A stretch of 61,800 bases of DNA from Acidobacteriota bacterium (GTDB taxonomy: Bacteria; Actinomycetota; Acidimicrobiia; Spongiisociales; UBA5794): contig JADFQA010000018.1 in the NCBI GenBank assembly GCA_022562055.1, positions 1 through 61,800 on the forward strand. Direction: 5' to 3'. Position numbers and translations under genes: made by a program. Below, piece after piece: positions 15,089 through 22,578 of this stretch. Each line of letters starts with the position of its first letter. The first letter of the stretch is position 1. The notes below the pieces were generated by a model, which was not told where the DNA came from, searched no databases, and saw nothing but the letters and a program-made list of their open reading frames with translations.

Positions 15089-15108
15089 ATACACGTTAAG
15101 TGTATGAT
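15089..15108 (+). promoter_or_regulatory. Operator and -10 of vapBC
   Basis: ATACAC (15089-15094) and GTGTAT (15100-15105) form an inverted repeat with a 5-base spacer. The right arm overlaps a -10 TATGAT (15103-15108). The ATG at 15115 would be at the 5' end of the transcript. A third GTGTAT spans the start codon. Antitoxin autoregulation is expected here. Confidence 0.5.
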
Positions 15109-15114
15109 CCGTGT

Positions 15115-15312
15115 ATGGGTAGAACCAATCTTGTCATCGATGACAACTTGCTGGACATAGTCATGCGCCGATACAACATTCACACAAAGACCGAAGCAGT
15201 GGACGTAGCGCTTCGGCACCTCGCCGGTCAACCGATGACGACCGCCGAAGCACTCGCCATGCGTGGTTCAATTCCGGATTATCAGGTACCCGAGGACCGA
15301 GGCCCACGGTGA
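15115..15312 (+). CDS. vapB: VapB-type antitoxin
   Basis: The 65-residue protein starts MGRTNLVIDDNLL, the short strand and first helix of a VapB2-type antitoxin, followed by the EAVDVALRHLAG helix. The C-terminal tail binds the toxin. Its stop overlaps the GTG start of vapC by 4 bases, the standard antitoxin-first layout. The start at 15115 is preferred over an in-frame one 15 bases upstream because it fits a leaderless mRNA and the family N-terminus. Confidence 0.85.
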   Translation: MGRTNLVIDDNLLDIVMRRYNIHTKTEAVDVALRHLAGQPMTTAEALAMRGSIPDYQVPEDRGPR

Positions 15313-15716
15313 TCCTTGTCGACACGTCGGCATGGGTCGAATACGTTCGAGGTACAGGATCGGACGTCGACACCCGAGTGGCGGGATTGATAGCCGACGG
15401 CGCCGACATCGCCGTCACCGAGCCCGTTCTTATGGAGCTCCTTGCAGGCGCAACAGACGAGAACCACTGGTCGCAATTGAGAAGGCTTCTCACGTCTTTT
15501 ACGTGGATTCCCATTAACGCGACCGGCGATTTCGAAGGTGCAGCCACCCTGTATCGGTCGCTTCGGTCAGCTGGGATCACACCACGCGGGTTGATCGATT
15601 GCATGGTCGCGGTGATCGCGTTGCGCAGCGGAGCCGCCATCCTGGCCACAGACAAAGACTTCGCCAGAATCGCCAGTGTCGTCCCCCTACAACTCGATAT
15701 CGCCACGACGACCTGA
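15309..15716 (+). CDS. vapC: VapC-type PIN-domain ribonuclease toxin
   Basis: At 135 residues it has the usual VapC length. The acidic PIN residues are visible: Asp5 in ILVDTSAW, Glu in LMELLAG, Asp in GLIDCMVAVIA and Asp in LATDKDFARIA. VapC toxins cut specific tRNAs or rRNA at Mg2+-dependent sites; the target cannot be read. It starts with GTG overlapping vapB. Confidence 0.9.
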   Translation: MILVDTSAWVEYVRGTGSDVDTRVAGLIADGADIAVTEPVLMELLAGATDENHWSQLRRLLTSFTWIPINATGDFEGAATLYRSLRSAGITPRGLIDCMVAVIALRSGAAILATDKDFARIASVVPLQLDIATTT

Positions 15717-15771
15717 TCGACCGTCGTCGACGCCAGACGATGGGCAGATCGCCCGCCGGTAACATTGCTCT

Positions 15772-16191
15772 GTGGAAAAGAACACGGTCAAACGGCTCTC
15801 CGCATTACACGTGTTTCTGTTTCGGGCCACTGGGGGACGAATAGGAAAACGGCTTGTCAACAACGACATGCTGCTGCTCACCACGACCGGCACCAAAACT
15901 GCCACACCACACATAGTCCCGTTGCTGTATCTGCGCGATGGCGAACGGTACGTGATCATTGCCTCGTGGGGAGGCAGACCAACCAACCCACAGTGGTATC
16001 GCAACCTCTTGGCCCACCCCGAAGCCACGATCCAGATCCTCAGCAAGAAGATCAATATCACCGCCCGAACTGCGAACACGCAAGAGCGCGCTCGACTCTG
16101 GCCGCGAGTCATCGCCGCGTACCACGGCTACTCAGAATACGAATCAAGAACCACCCGGGAAATCCCCGTCGTCATCCTCGCCCCCCAATAG
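15772..16191 (+). CDS. F420-dependent nitroreductase/quinone reductase family (Ddn-like)
   Basis: The 139-residue protein shows the Ddn/DUF385 pattern: an N-terminal helix, LLLTTTGTKTATPHIVPL, YVIIASWGGRPTNPQWYRNLLAHP and a C-terminal REIPVVIL. These form a split-barrel that binds deazaflavin F420 and reduces quinones or nitro compounds. The start is GTG 15772. The N-terminal helix may touch the membrane. It is a single gene between vapC and the IclR gene. Confidence 0.88.
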   Translation: MEKNTVKRLSALHVFLFRATGGRIGKRLVNNDMLLLTTTGTKTATPHIVPLLYLRDGERYVIIASWGGRPTNPQWYRNLLAHPEATIQILSKKINITARTANTQERARLWPRVIAAYHGYSEYESRTTREIPVVILAPQ

Positions 16192-16298
16192 GCCTATCTG
16201 CCTTCGAATGCCACAAAACGAGCACACGGGGATGCCTCCGAACTCGGCAACTCGTGCCGACATGTCGTCGCCGTCACTGGCGCGCTAGGTTTTGGCGG

Positions 16299-17084
16299 TC
16301 ATACGGTCGAAACCGAGAGGGGCTTACCGGTGAAACCGACAAGGCCCGCCAGATCGTCGGCCGCCGACATCACCTGAACGCTGATCTCGGGTACGAGGCT
16401 CGGGACCAGCCGCGTCGCTGGGCCAGCAACACTGACCGCGGCGACCGCCATACCGTCGGGTCCACGCACCGGAGCCGCCACGCACCGTATCCCGTCCTCG
16501 TTCTCAACGTCGTCAATAGCATAACCACGCATTCGGATAGCCCTCATCTCGTCGCTGAGCTGATCGGGGTCCGTAATCGTGTTTGGGGTCCGACGGGTGA
16601 GTCCCGCGGCACAAACGCGAGCCAGCAAATCTTCGGGCGACGCGCTCAGAAGCGCCTTCCCGATTCCTGTCGAGTGAAGGGGCGATCGAGCACCCACTTT
16701 GCTATACATTCGAATCGATCGGGGCGAATCGACCTTATCGACATAAACACACTCGAGGTCGTCGATCACGCCAATATGCGCGGTCTCGCCTGTGAGGCTC
16801 GCTAGATGCTCGAGATGTGTGCGGGCGTCCCGATCAAGGTTGAATACCTCACGAAAGCTCTCTGCGAGCGCCAAACAATGTGGGCCTAACTCAAATCGAC
16901 CGTTCCTCCGGCGTATCAATCGAGCATCGGTCAAAGCGGCAAGCAAACGGGAGCAGGTCGGCATTGGCACACCAGAAGCGATCGCCAGCTCGCTAACACG
17001 CAGCCCCGGATTCAAACGCACGATCTCAAGCAATCCAAGTGCTTTAGCAACTGTCTTGGGGGCGGCCATGGCTGAACTATACAT
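16299..17084 (-). CDS. IclR-family transcriptional regulator
   Basis: The 261-residue protein has an N-terminal winged helix (about 10-70: VAKALGLLEIV, SELAIASGVPMPTCSRLLAAL) and the IclR effector domain (HSTGIGKALL, GYAIDDVENEDGIRCVAAPV). KdgR-like members respond to 2-keto-3-deoxy sugars. It is divergent from a KDG-type kinase and KDPG aldolase, with an inverted repeat between them, so it probably controls that unit. ATG 17084 is favoured because GAGG lies upstream; ATG 17069 is the alternative. Confidence 0.9.
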   Translation of the reverse strand: MYSSAMAAPKTVAKALGLLEIVRLNPGLRVSELAIASGVPMPTCSRLLAALTDARLIRRRNGRFELGPHCLALAESFREVFNLDRDARTHLEHLASLTGETAHIGVIDDLECVYVDKVDSPRSIRMYSKVGARSPLHSTGIGKALLSASPEDLLARVCAAGLTRRTPNTITDPDQLSDEMRAIRMRGYAIDDVENEDGIRCVAAPVRGPDGMAVAAVSVAGPATRLVPSLVPEISVQVMSAADDLAGLVGFTGKPLSVSTV

Positions 17085-17161
17085 ACATACGCCGCCTCAG
17101 TTCGCTCAGATGGTTGTTGAGACACAGGTGCTGGCTGTTTGACTAGACATCGGAAACTACT

Positions 17162-17189
17162 ACTATGTGGGCACTAGCTTTCACATAGT
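17162..17189 (+). promoter_or_regulatory. Inverted repeat between iclR-type and kinase genes
   Basis: ACTATGTG (17162-17169) and CACATAGT (17182-17189) form a perfect 8-bp inverted repeat with a 12-base spacer. It lies midway between the divergent regulator and kinase genes, the expected place for an IclR operator. Confidence 0.5.
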
Positions 17190-17353
17190 GACTCTTGGCG
17201 GACGTTCCTTGCACAAAAGAGATACACCTACGGGGTGGACAAGATACGCTGCTCACAAGGGTGCCAGATTGCCTGACCGCGGCCGGAATGGTCAGCTGCA
17301 GCGCCATTCGGTCTTGAAGCCGTTAGCAAAACATCAAGCACCGGAGGTGAGGA

Positions 17354-18313
17354 TTGACGGTTTCGTTCTATGACCACCTCGTTGGATACGGCGAGGCCAT
17401 GGTGCGGCTCTCCACTCCCGTCGGGGAGACGCTAGAGCTGGCCCCCACGCTGTCAGCGCACGTAGGCGGCGCCGAACTCAATGGGCTTATTACGGCAACG
17501 GTCTGCGGAATGCCAGGCACGTGGATTTCAGCAGTCGGCGATGACACGGCGGGACGTCGAATTACACGCCATGTGGAAGCCTTCGGTGTTGGGCACCGAC
17601 TCCAGATTATCAACGGTGCTCGAACAGGGCTCTACTTTGTGGAGATCGCGTCTTATCCAAGGCCGACAAGAGTCTTCTACGACCGCGTCGGCTCAGCGGC
17701 CTCCCAACTCGACCGGGGAATGATCGATTGGGGCGACTTGCTGGGGCCAACCTCCTGCTTTTACTCAACAGGCGTTACCGCAGCGATTTCAGAAAGCTCT
17801 CGGGCTTCGCTCGAGGAGGCTTTCGAATATGCGGCGGAGGTAGGGGCGACGGTCGCGTTCGACATCAATTACCGCAGCAAACTCTGGTCCAAAGACGACG
17901 CCTACGACTGGATGAATCATATCTTGCCGGTTATCGACATTCTGTCAGTGAGCAACTCTGATCTCGATGCTTTGGGCTTACGGTCCGACAACCTCACGGC
18001 AGCCCGAGAGGCGTTGGGAGTCGCAATACTCCTGGTCACCACGAAACGTCGGAGTGCCGCATCCATCACAGTGACCGTCCGCGCGATTCAAGCCGATAGC
18101 TCCTACGAAACGTCAGGAGAGGCTCTAGTGGTTGACCCGTTCGGCGCTGGCGACGCGATGATGGGTGCGTTTCTCGCTCGCCTTCCCGCAACGGGGCTGG
18201 AGGCGGCGGTCGACAGTGCGTTGGGTGCCGCCTTGAGCGCCTATGGGCTGTACGGCGACGCGATGAGCGTCGATCCAACTACACCCGCCTGCGCCAGGGA
18301 GATTCTGAGATGA
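17354..18313 (+). CDS. kdgK: PfkB-family sugar kinase, probably 2-keto-3-deoxygluconate kinase
   Basis: The protein has 319 residues. The N-terminal GYGEAMVRLS and VGGAELN bind the sugar, and the C-terminal VDPFGAGDAMMGAFL holds the catalytic Asp of PfkB kinases. YFVEIASYPRPTRVFYDRVGSAAS matches the substrate loop of KDG kinases. It should make KDPG, and the next gene is a (broken) KDPG aldolase. The start is TTG with GGAGGTGA upstream. The regulator upstream is IclR-type, as for many KDG pathways. Confidence 0.85.
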   Translation: MTVSFYDHLVGYGEAMVRLSTPVGETLELAPTLSAHVGGAELNGLITATVCGMPGTWISAVGDDTAGRRITRHVEAFGVGHRLQIINGARTGLYFVEIASYPRPTRVFYDRVGSAASQLDRGMIDWGDLLGPTSCFYSTGVTAAISESSRASLEEAFEYAAEVGATVAFDINYRSKLWSKDDAYDWMNHILPVIDILSVSNSDLDALGLRSDNLTAAREALGVAILLVTTKRRSAASITVTVRAIQADSSYETSGEALVVDPFGAGDAMMGAFLARLPATGLEAAVDSALGAALSAYGLYGDAMSVDPTTPACAREILR

Positions 18314-18916
18314 ACGTGGCTGAGCGGCTCCGATCAAGCCGCATCCTTGCTGTGTTCCGTCTTAGCAACGGTGCCCCGGACCCTGTCGAACAGGCGCTCC
18401 GACTTGTTGCCGCCGGAGTCGAAGCTGTGGAGTACACGATGGACTCTCCCGATGCACTTCATGTGATCACGCGGCTGCGCGACGAGTTAGACGCTTCGAT
18501 CCTCATCGGAGCCGGCACCGTCACCGGAGTCGAGCAGCTCGGACCATTGCGCGATATCGGAATCGAATTCATTGTGTCGCCCCACACGGATGAGAATCTC
18601 ATTACAGAGAGCCTAAACCTCGGGTTAGAGCCGATCCCGGGCGTGCTCAGCCCAACAGACAGTCCACAAGGCGCGCGACGCAGGCGCAACGATCCTCAAG
18701 CTGTTTCCGGCGGGGCCGATGGGAGTCAGCTACCTCAGAGCCATCCGGGCGCCGTTCCCCGAGATTGACTGGATTCCGATGGGTGGCATCTCACCACTGA
18801 AAGTGGAAGACTGGTTGGGCGCGGGTGCCCTATGCGTTGGCATCGGAGCGGCGCTGTCGTCCGCATCCAACCCAGAGAGCCTGATTCGCGACCTCGTGAG
18901 AACCGAGACAACATGA
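18310..18916 (+). pseudogene. eda: KDPG/KHG aldolase, broken by a one-base insertion
   Basis: The two frames together form a normal Eda of about 200 residues. The N-terminal part holds ILAVFRL, VEYTMDSP and LIGAGTVTG. The C-terminal part (second frame) holds KLFPAGPMGVSYLRAI with the region around the Schiff-base Lys, and WIPMGGIS. The frame shifts at about 18660: removing one base at GACAGTCCAC gives TDVHKARDAGATILKLFPAG. The ATG overlaps the kinase stop by 4 bases. If real, the break would disable cleavage of KDPG in this cluster; a sequence error is equally possible. Confidence 0.85.
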
Positions 18917-19055
18917 TCCCAAACATTGGCCACTATTCCCGAAGAGCGCGCCGAGTGTCGTGTGGCGATAACCGATTGCCACACTATCAACCAGGGGTGT
19001 CGGCGGCGTACATAGACATGAGCCAACGAGGACCCACCGGCGCGGAGCCGGGCTG

Positions 19056-20224
19056 ATGTCGGCGCTTCCGACACTCCCGACGGCCATGGAAGAGCTCCCC
19101 CGCTCGGGAATCCGCGCGGTCATGGATCGAGCTTGGGAACTCGGCGAACCAATCACACATCTTGAGGTCGGTGAGCCTGGTTTTGCGACCCGACCCACAT
19201 TGTTGACGCGTTTTGTCGCTCGGTTGTCGACGGAGCCACGCGCTACACACCCAACGCCGGCATCGAACCGCTCAGGATCGCGTGCGCCGAAAAGTTGCAG
19301 ACATACAACCAGATCGCCGCCGACGCAGATCAGGTGCTAATAACCGTGGGCGCTATCCAGGGGTTACTCAGCGCCGCGATCGTCTTGGTCGAGCAAGGTG
19401 ACGAAATACTCACACCAAACCCCGGGTGGCCTAACTACCACCAATTGATCGCCATGGCCGGCGCTCGACCCGTCGCATACGATCTAGAGGTTCGAAATAG
19501 ATTCCAACCCGACCCGGACCAGATAGCCTCCCTCGTAACGAGTCGAACGAAAATGATCATCCTCAACTCGCCGTCGAACCCACTAGGCACTGTGATCGAC
19601 CCTGGAATCATCGACGAGATTCTCGCAATCGCCGAGCACCGCGGCATCTGGGTTCTTTCGGACGAATGTTACGACCAGATCTCGTTCGACGGCGTGCCAG
19701 TAAGTCCGGCGTCAAGACCCGCAGGACCAGAACGAACCATCACCGTGCATAGCTTCTCAAAAACGTACGCGATGACGGGGTTTCGACTTGGATACCTGAA
19801 TGGTCCGCGCAAAGTGGTGTCACTCCTGACGAAACTTCAGGAGTCCATGGTGGCATGTGTGAACGCTCCGACGCAGCACGCCGGCATCGAGGCGCTCACC
19901 GGACCTCAGGCCTGCGTCGAACAGATGGTCGGCGAGTACAAGTCTCGACGAGACCTCGCGGTAGGGCATGCACAACAACTCGGGCTCGAGCCGTATACGC
20001 CGGCTGGAGCCTTCTACCTATGGCTTGAACTGCCCGGACTCATAGACAGCCAGGCATTCGCCAACGAGCTGCTTACCCGATACCGTGTGGCCGTCGCACC
20101 GGGTTCGACTTTCGGAGAACCCGATGGCGCCGCAATCCGAATCTCACTCGCAGCCGGCAACGACGATATCACTGTCGGCCTAGACGCAATTGGCAACCTG
20201 ATGAACAAGCTGCCAGCCACCTAG
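19056..20224 (+). pseudogene. Class I/II PLP aminotransferase, broken by one-base deletion
   Basis: Joined, the two frames give about 390 residues of an aspartate-aminotransferase-fold enzyme. The N-terminal frame ends after LEVGEPGFATRP. The continuing frame reads HIVDAFCRSVVDGATRYTPNAG, then NSPSNPLGT, SDECYDQI and the PLP lysine in HSFSKTYAMTGFRLGY. Adding one C to the CCC run at about 19194 restores the frame. The enzyme would transaminate an amino or 2-oxo acid; the specificity is unclear. It sits between the KDG pathway genes and the molybdenum hydroxylase operon. Whether it is a pseudogene or an assembly error is undecided. Confidence 0.85.
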
Positions 20225-20238
20225 CCAACATGGTCCGC

Positions 20239-20991
20239 CTAGAAGGTGTTCAACCGCCAGCCCCCGTCAATCGGAATCGTCACCCCTGTCACCGCATCGA
20301 ACCGTGGGCCGCACAATTCAGCAACGATGCCCGCAACCTCATCGCGCCTCACAAGACGACCAAGCGGGGTCGCGGTGATCGCACGATCCGCAAATGACGG
20401 ATCGAATTCCGCCATGTCAGCAGCTGACTCGACGATCTGGCCCGGGGCTACGCAGTTCACGGTCACATTCGGCGCGAGTTCAATGGCGAGCAGCTCGGTC
20501 AACGTGACAAGAGAGCTCTTAGCGAGCGAATAGACCGAGTGATTTCGGACGTACGCGGAGCCTGCCGAAACGTTCACGATTCGACCCCAGCTACCCATCC
20601 CGGGTGCGAGCAGCTTGGCTGTCAGGTAAGCAGCCTTGACGTTGGCGTTCCAGATGCGATCCCACTCGGACGGATCCAGTTCGACGAACGGTGTCATCGA
20701 GAAGGGTCCCGAGTTGTTCACGACGATATCTATCGTGCCATACGCAGCACCAATGGCTTCCGCCACCATCGATTCGATACCCCCGCCGTGGGACGTGTCA
20801 GCGAACACGGTTGCATGGTTCGCCGCCGGGAGCTCGCGGAGTAGGGCTTCCGCACTGTCTCTGGATTTGTTGTAAGTGACAATGACGTCGGCACCGACCC
20901 CCGCAAGAGCCTTCACGATGGCTGCGCCTAGATTGCGTGACGAGGCAGTGACCAGTGCGGTACGCCCTGCCAGGTACATCTCTTCATTCAT
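20239..20991 (-). CDS. Short-chain dehydrogenase/reductase
   Basis: The 250-residue protein is a classical SDR. VTASSRNLGAA is a variant of the TGxxxGxG cofactor loop with Asn replacing a Gly, NNSGP replaces NNAG, and YSLAK holds the catalytic Tyr and Lys with Ser in VSAGS. The end IDGGWRLNTF is typical of FabG-like members. It is the last gene of the operon with HyuA and the molybdenum hydroxylase. It probably oxidises or reduces a hydroxy intermediate. GGAGA precedes the start. Confidence 0.88.
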   Translation of the reverse strand: MNEEMYLAGRTALVTASSRNLGAAIVKALAGVGADVIVTYNKSRDSAEALLRELPAANHATVFADTSHGGGIESMVAEAIGAAYGTIDIVVNNSGPFSMTPFVELDPSEWDRIWNANVKAAYLTAKLLAPGMGSWGRIVNVSAGSAYVRNHSVYSLAKSSLVTLTELLAIELAPNVTVNCVAPGQIVESAADMAEFDPSFADRAITATPLGRLVRRDEVAGIVAELCGPRFDAVTGVTIPIDGGWRLNTF

Positions 20992-21006
20992 GGACGTCTC
21001 CTTTTC

Positions 21007-22551
21007 TCAAACGCGGAGGTCACCAACAGCCTTGACCCTGACGCGCACTGCGTTGCTTGGAAGATACGCCAGGGGGACCTCCTCTACCTCAACGATCCTG
21101 ACAGAAGATGGGTCGGCACCGGCATCAATAGCCCGTTCACGAGCTTGCGCCTTGGCTTGTTCAACCGCCTCCTCATGGCGAATGTCCGACAACGAAAAGA
21201 TGCGGTCTGTCTCACCCCCGACTTGGGCAATAGCCGCACCGATTGCGTTGGCCACCGAAAAGTGTTCGGGACGGACCACACCCGAAGTCCCGGCGATCTC
21301 GTCCGTGACTAGTACTCCACCGCCTCCGACAACGATCACAGGGACTGGTTCCGCAGACGTCTTCATCCGATCCACACCATCAGACACGGCGCGCTGGATG
21401 CTATCAACGGCAGCTCTTACATAGTCTCGATCGAGGCTCTTTACAAGGCTGGCGTCGCCAATGTCGACCATTCCGGCTGCGACGGCCACATCGGTGGCCG
21501 TCAAGGTGTCACCGCCGAACACCAAGGCTCGTGAAGAAAGCTCGTATCCGACGCTATCGGGACCGATGGTGAGATCGTCCGTACCGCCGCGCACAACGCT
21601 CCCACCACCGATTCCTAGGGAAAGTACGTCTGGCATCCGAAAATTGGTTCGTACCCCGCCAATATGTACGGTGACGGATGCCTCCCGGGGGAACCCGTTG
21701 ACCAACATTCCGATGTCGGCTGTGGTTCCGCCAACATCCACCACAGCTGCGTCAGTGAGTTCGCTGAGGAACGCAGCACCACGCATAGAGTTCGTCGGAC
21801 CCGACGCAAACGTGGCTACCGGGTAGTGCTTCGCGAATTCAGCGTCCATCAATGTGCCGTCGTTCTGGCTGATATAGAGCGGAGCGTCAATCGCGAGCTT
21901 GGAGATTGCGACCTGGAAAGCGTCCACGATGCGGCCAGCTAAAGGGCGCAAACAGGCGTTGATGATCGTGGCGTTCTCTCTCTCAAGAAGACCGATTCGG
22001 CCGATCTTTTGGGACAGACTCACGACCATGTCGGGAACCTCGGACCGAATCACCGCGGCAGCTTCGACCTCGACCTCACCGTTGACCGGTGAAAACACAG
22101 CGGTGATGGCCATCGAGCGAATCCCCTTGGATGCTGCGTCGGCAGCGACACGCTTCAGCTCCTCATAATTGAGCGGGCCGCTCGGGCGACCGTCAAACTC
22201 GTGTCCACCGTGGCACAAATAGACATGGTTTCCAATCGCACGTCGCAGCCGGTCCGGCCAGTCGACGAGCGGCAGTACGGCCGTCGTCGCTGGCAGGCCG
22301 ATGCGCACGGCCGCAGTTGCTGCCAAATGCTTGGCTTCAACAACTGCGTTCGTAAAGTGGGTCGTCCCGATCATGATGCCCGACACTTGGGATGGCACCA
22401 GGACCCCATCGTCGATCAGGGACCGCAGTGCTGACACGATTCCTGTCGTCACATCCGGTGTCGTCGGCGTCTTGACGGTTCCAAGAACTCTGCGGTCCTC
22501 CATTACAACCGCATCAGTGTTCGTGCCGCCTACGTCAACCCCTACTCGCAC
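21007..22551 (-). CDS. Hydantoinase/oxoprolinase (HyuA-type) protein
   Basis: The 514-residue protein opens VGVDVGGTNTDAVV, the phosphate-binding loop of the ASKHA fold in HyuA. TTHFTNAVVE and VVDVGGTTADIGML (second phosphate loop) follow. The family couples ATP to opening or modifying cyclic amides such as hydantoins or 5-oxoproline. At about 515 residues it is shorter than the HyuA of carboxylase complexes (near 680) and no HyuB lies nearby. This short type is often found with DUF917 proteins, and one is encoded divergently 3.8 kb away. The start is GTG with CGGAG upstream. Confidence 0.85.
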   Translation of the reverse strand: MRVGVDVGGTNTDAVVMEDRRVLGTVKTPTTPDVTTGIVSALRSLIDDGVLVPSQVSGIMIGTTHFTNAVVEAKHLAATAAVRIGLPATTAVLPLVDWPDRLRRAIGNHVYLCHGGHEFDGRPSGPLNYEELKRVAADAASKGIRSMAITAVFSPVNGEVEVEAAAVIRSEVPDMVVSLSQKIGRIGLLERENATIINACLRPLAGRIVDAFQVAISKLAIDAPLYISQNDGTLMDAEFAKHYPVATFASGPTNSMRGAAFLSELTDAAVVDVGGTTADIGMLVNGFPREASVTVHIGGVRTNFRMPDVLSLGIGGGSVVRGGTDDLTIGPDSVGYELSSRALVFGGDTLTATDVAVAAGMVDIGDASLVKSLDRDYVRAAVDSIQRAVSDGVDRMKTSAEPVPVIVVGGGGVLVTDEIAGTSGVVRPEHFSVANAIGAAIAQVGGETDRIFSLSDIRHEEAVEQAKAQARERAIDAGADPSSVRIVEVEEVPLAYLPSNAVRVRVKAVGDLRV

Positions 22552-22578
22552 TGCGACGACTCCGCGACGACGTTCATC

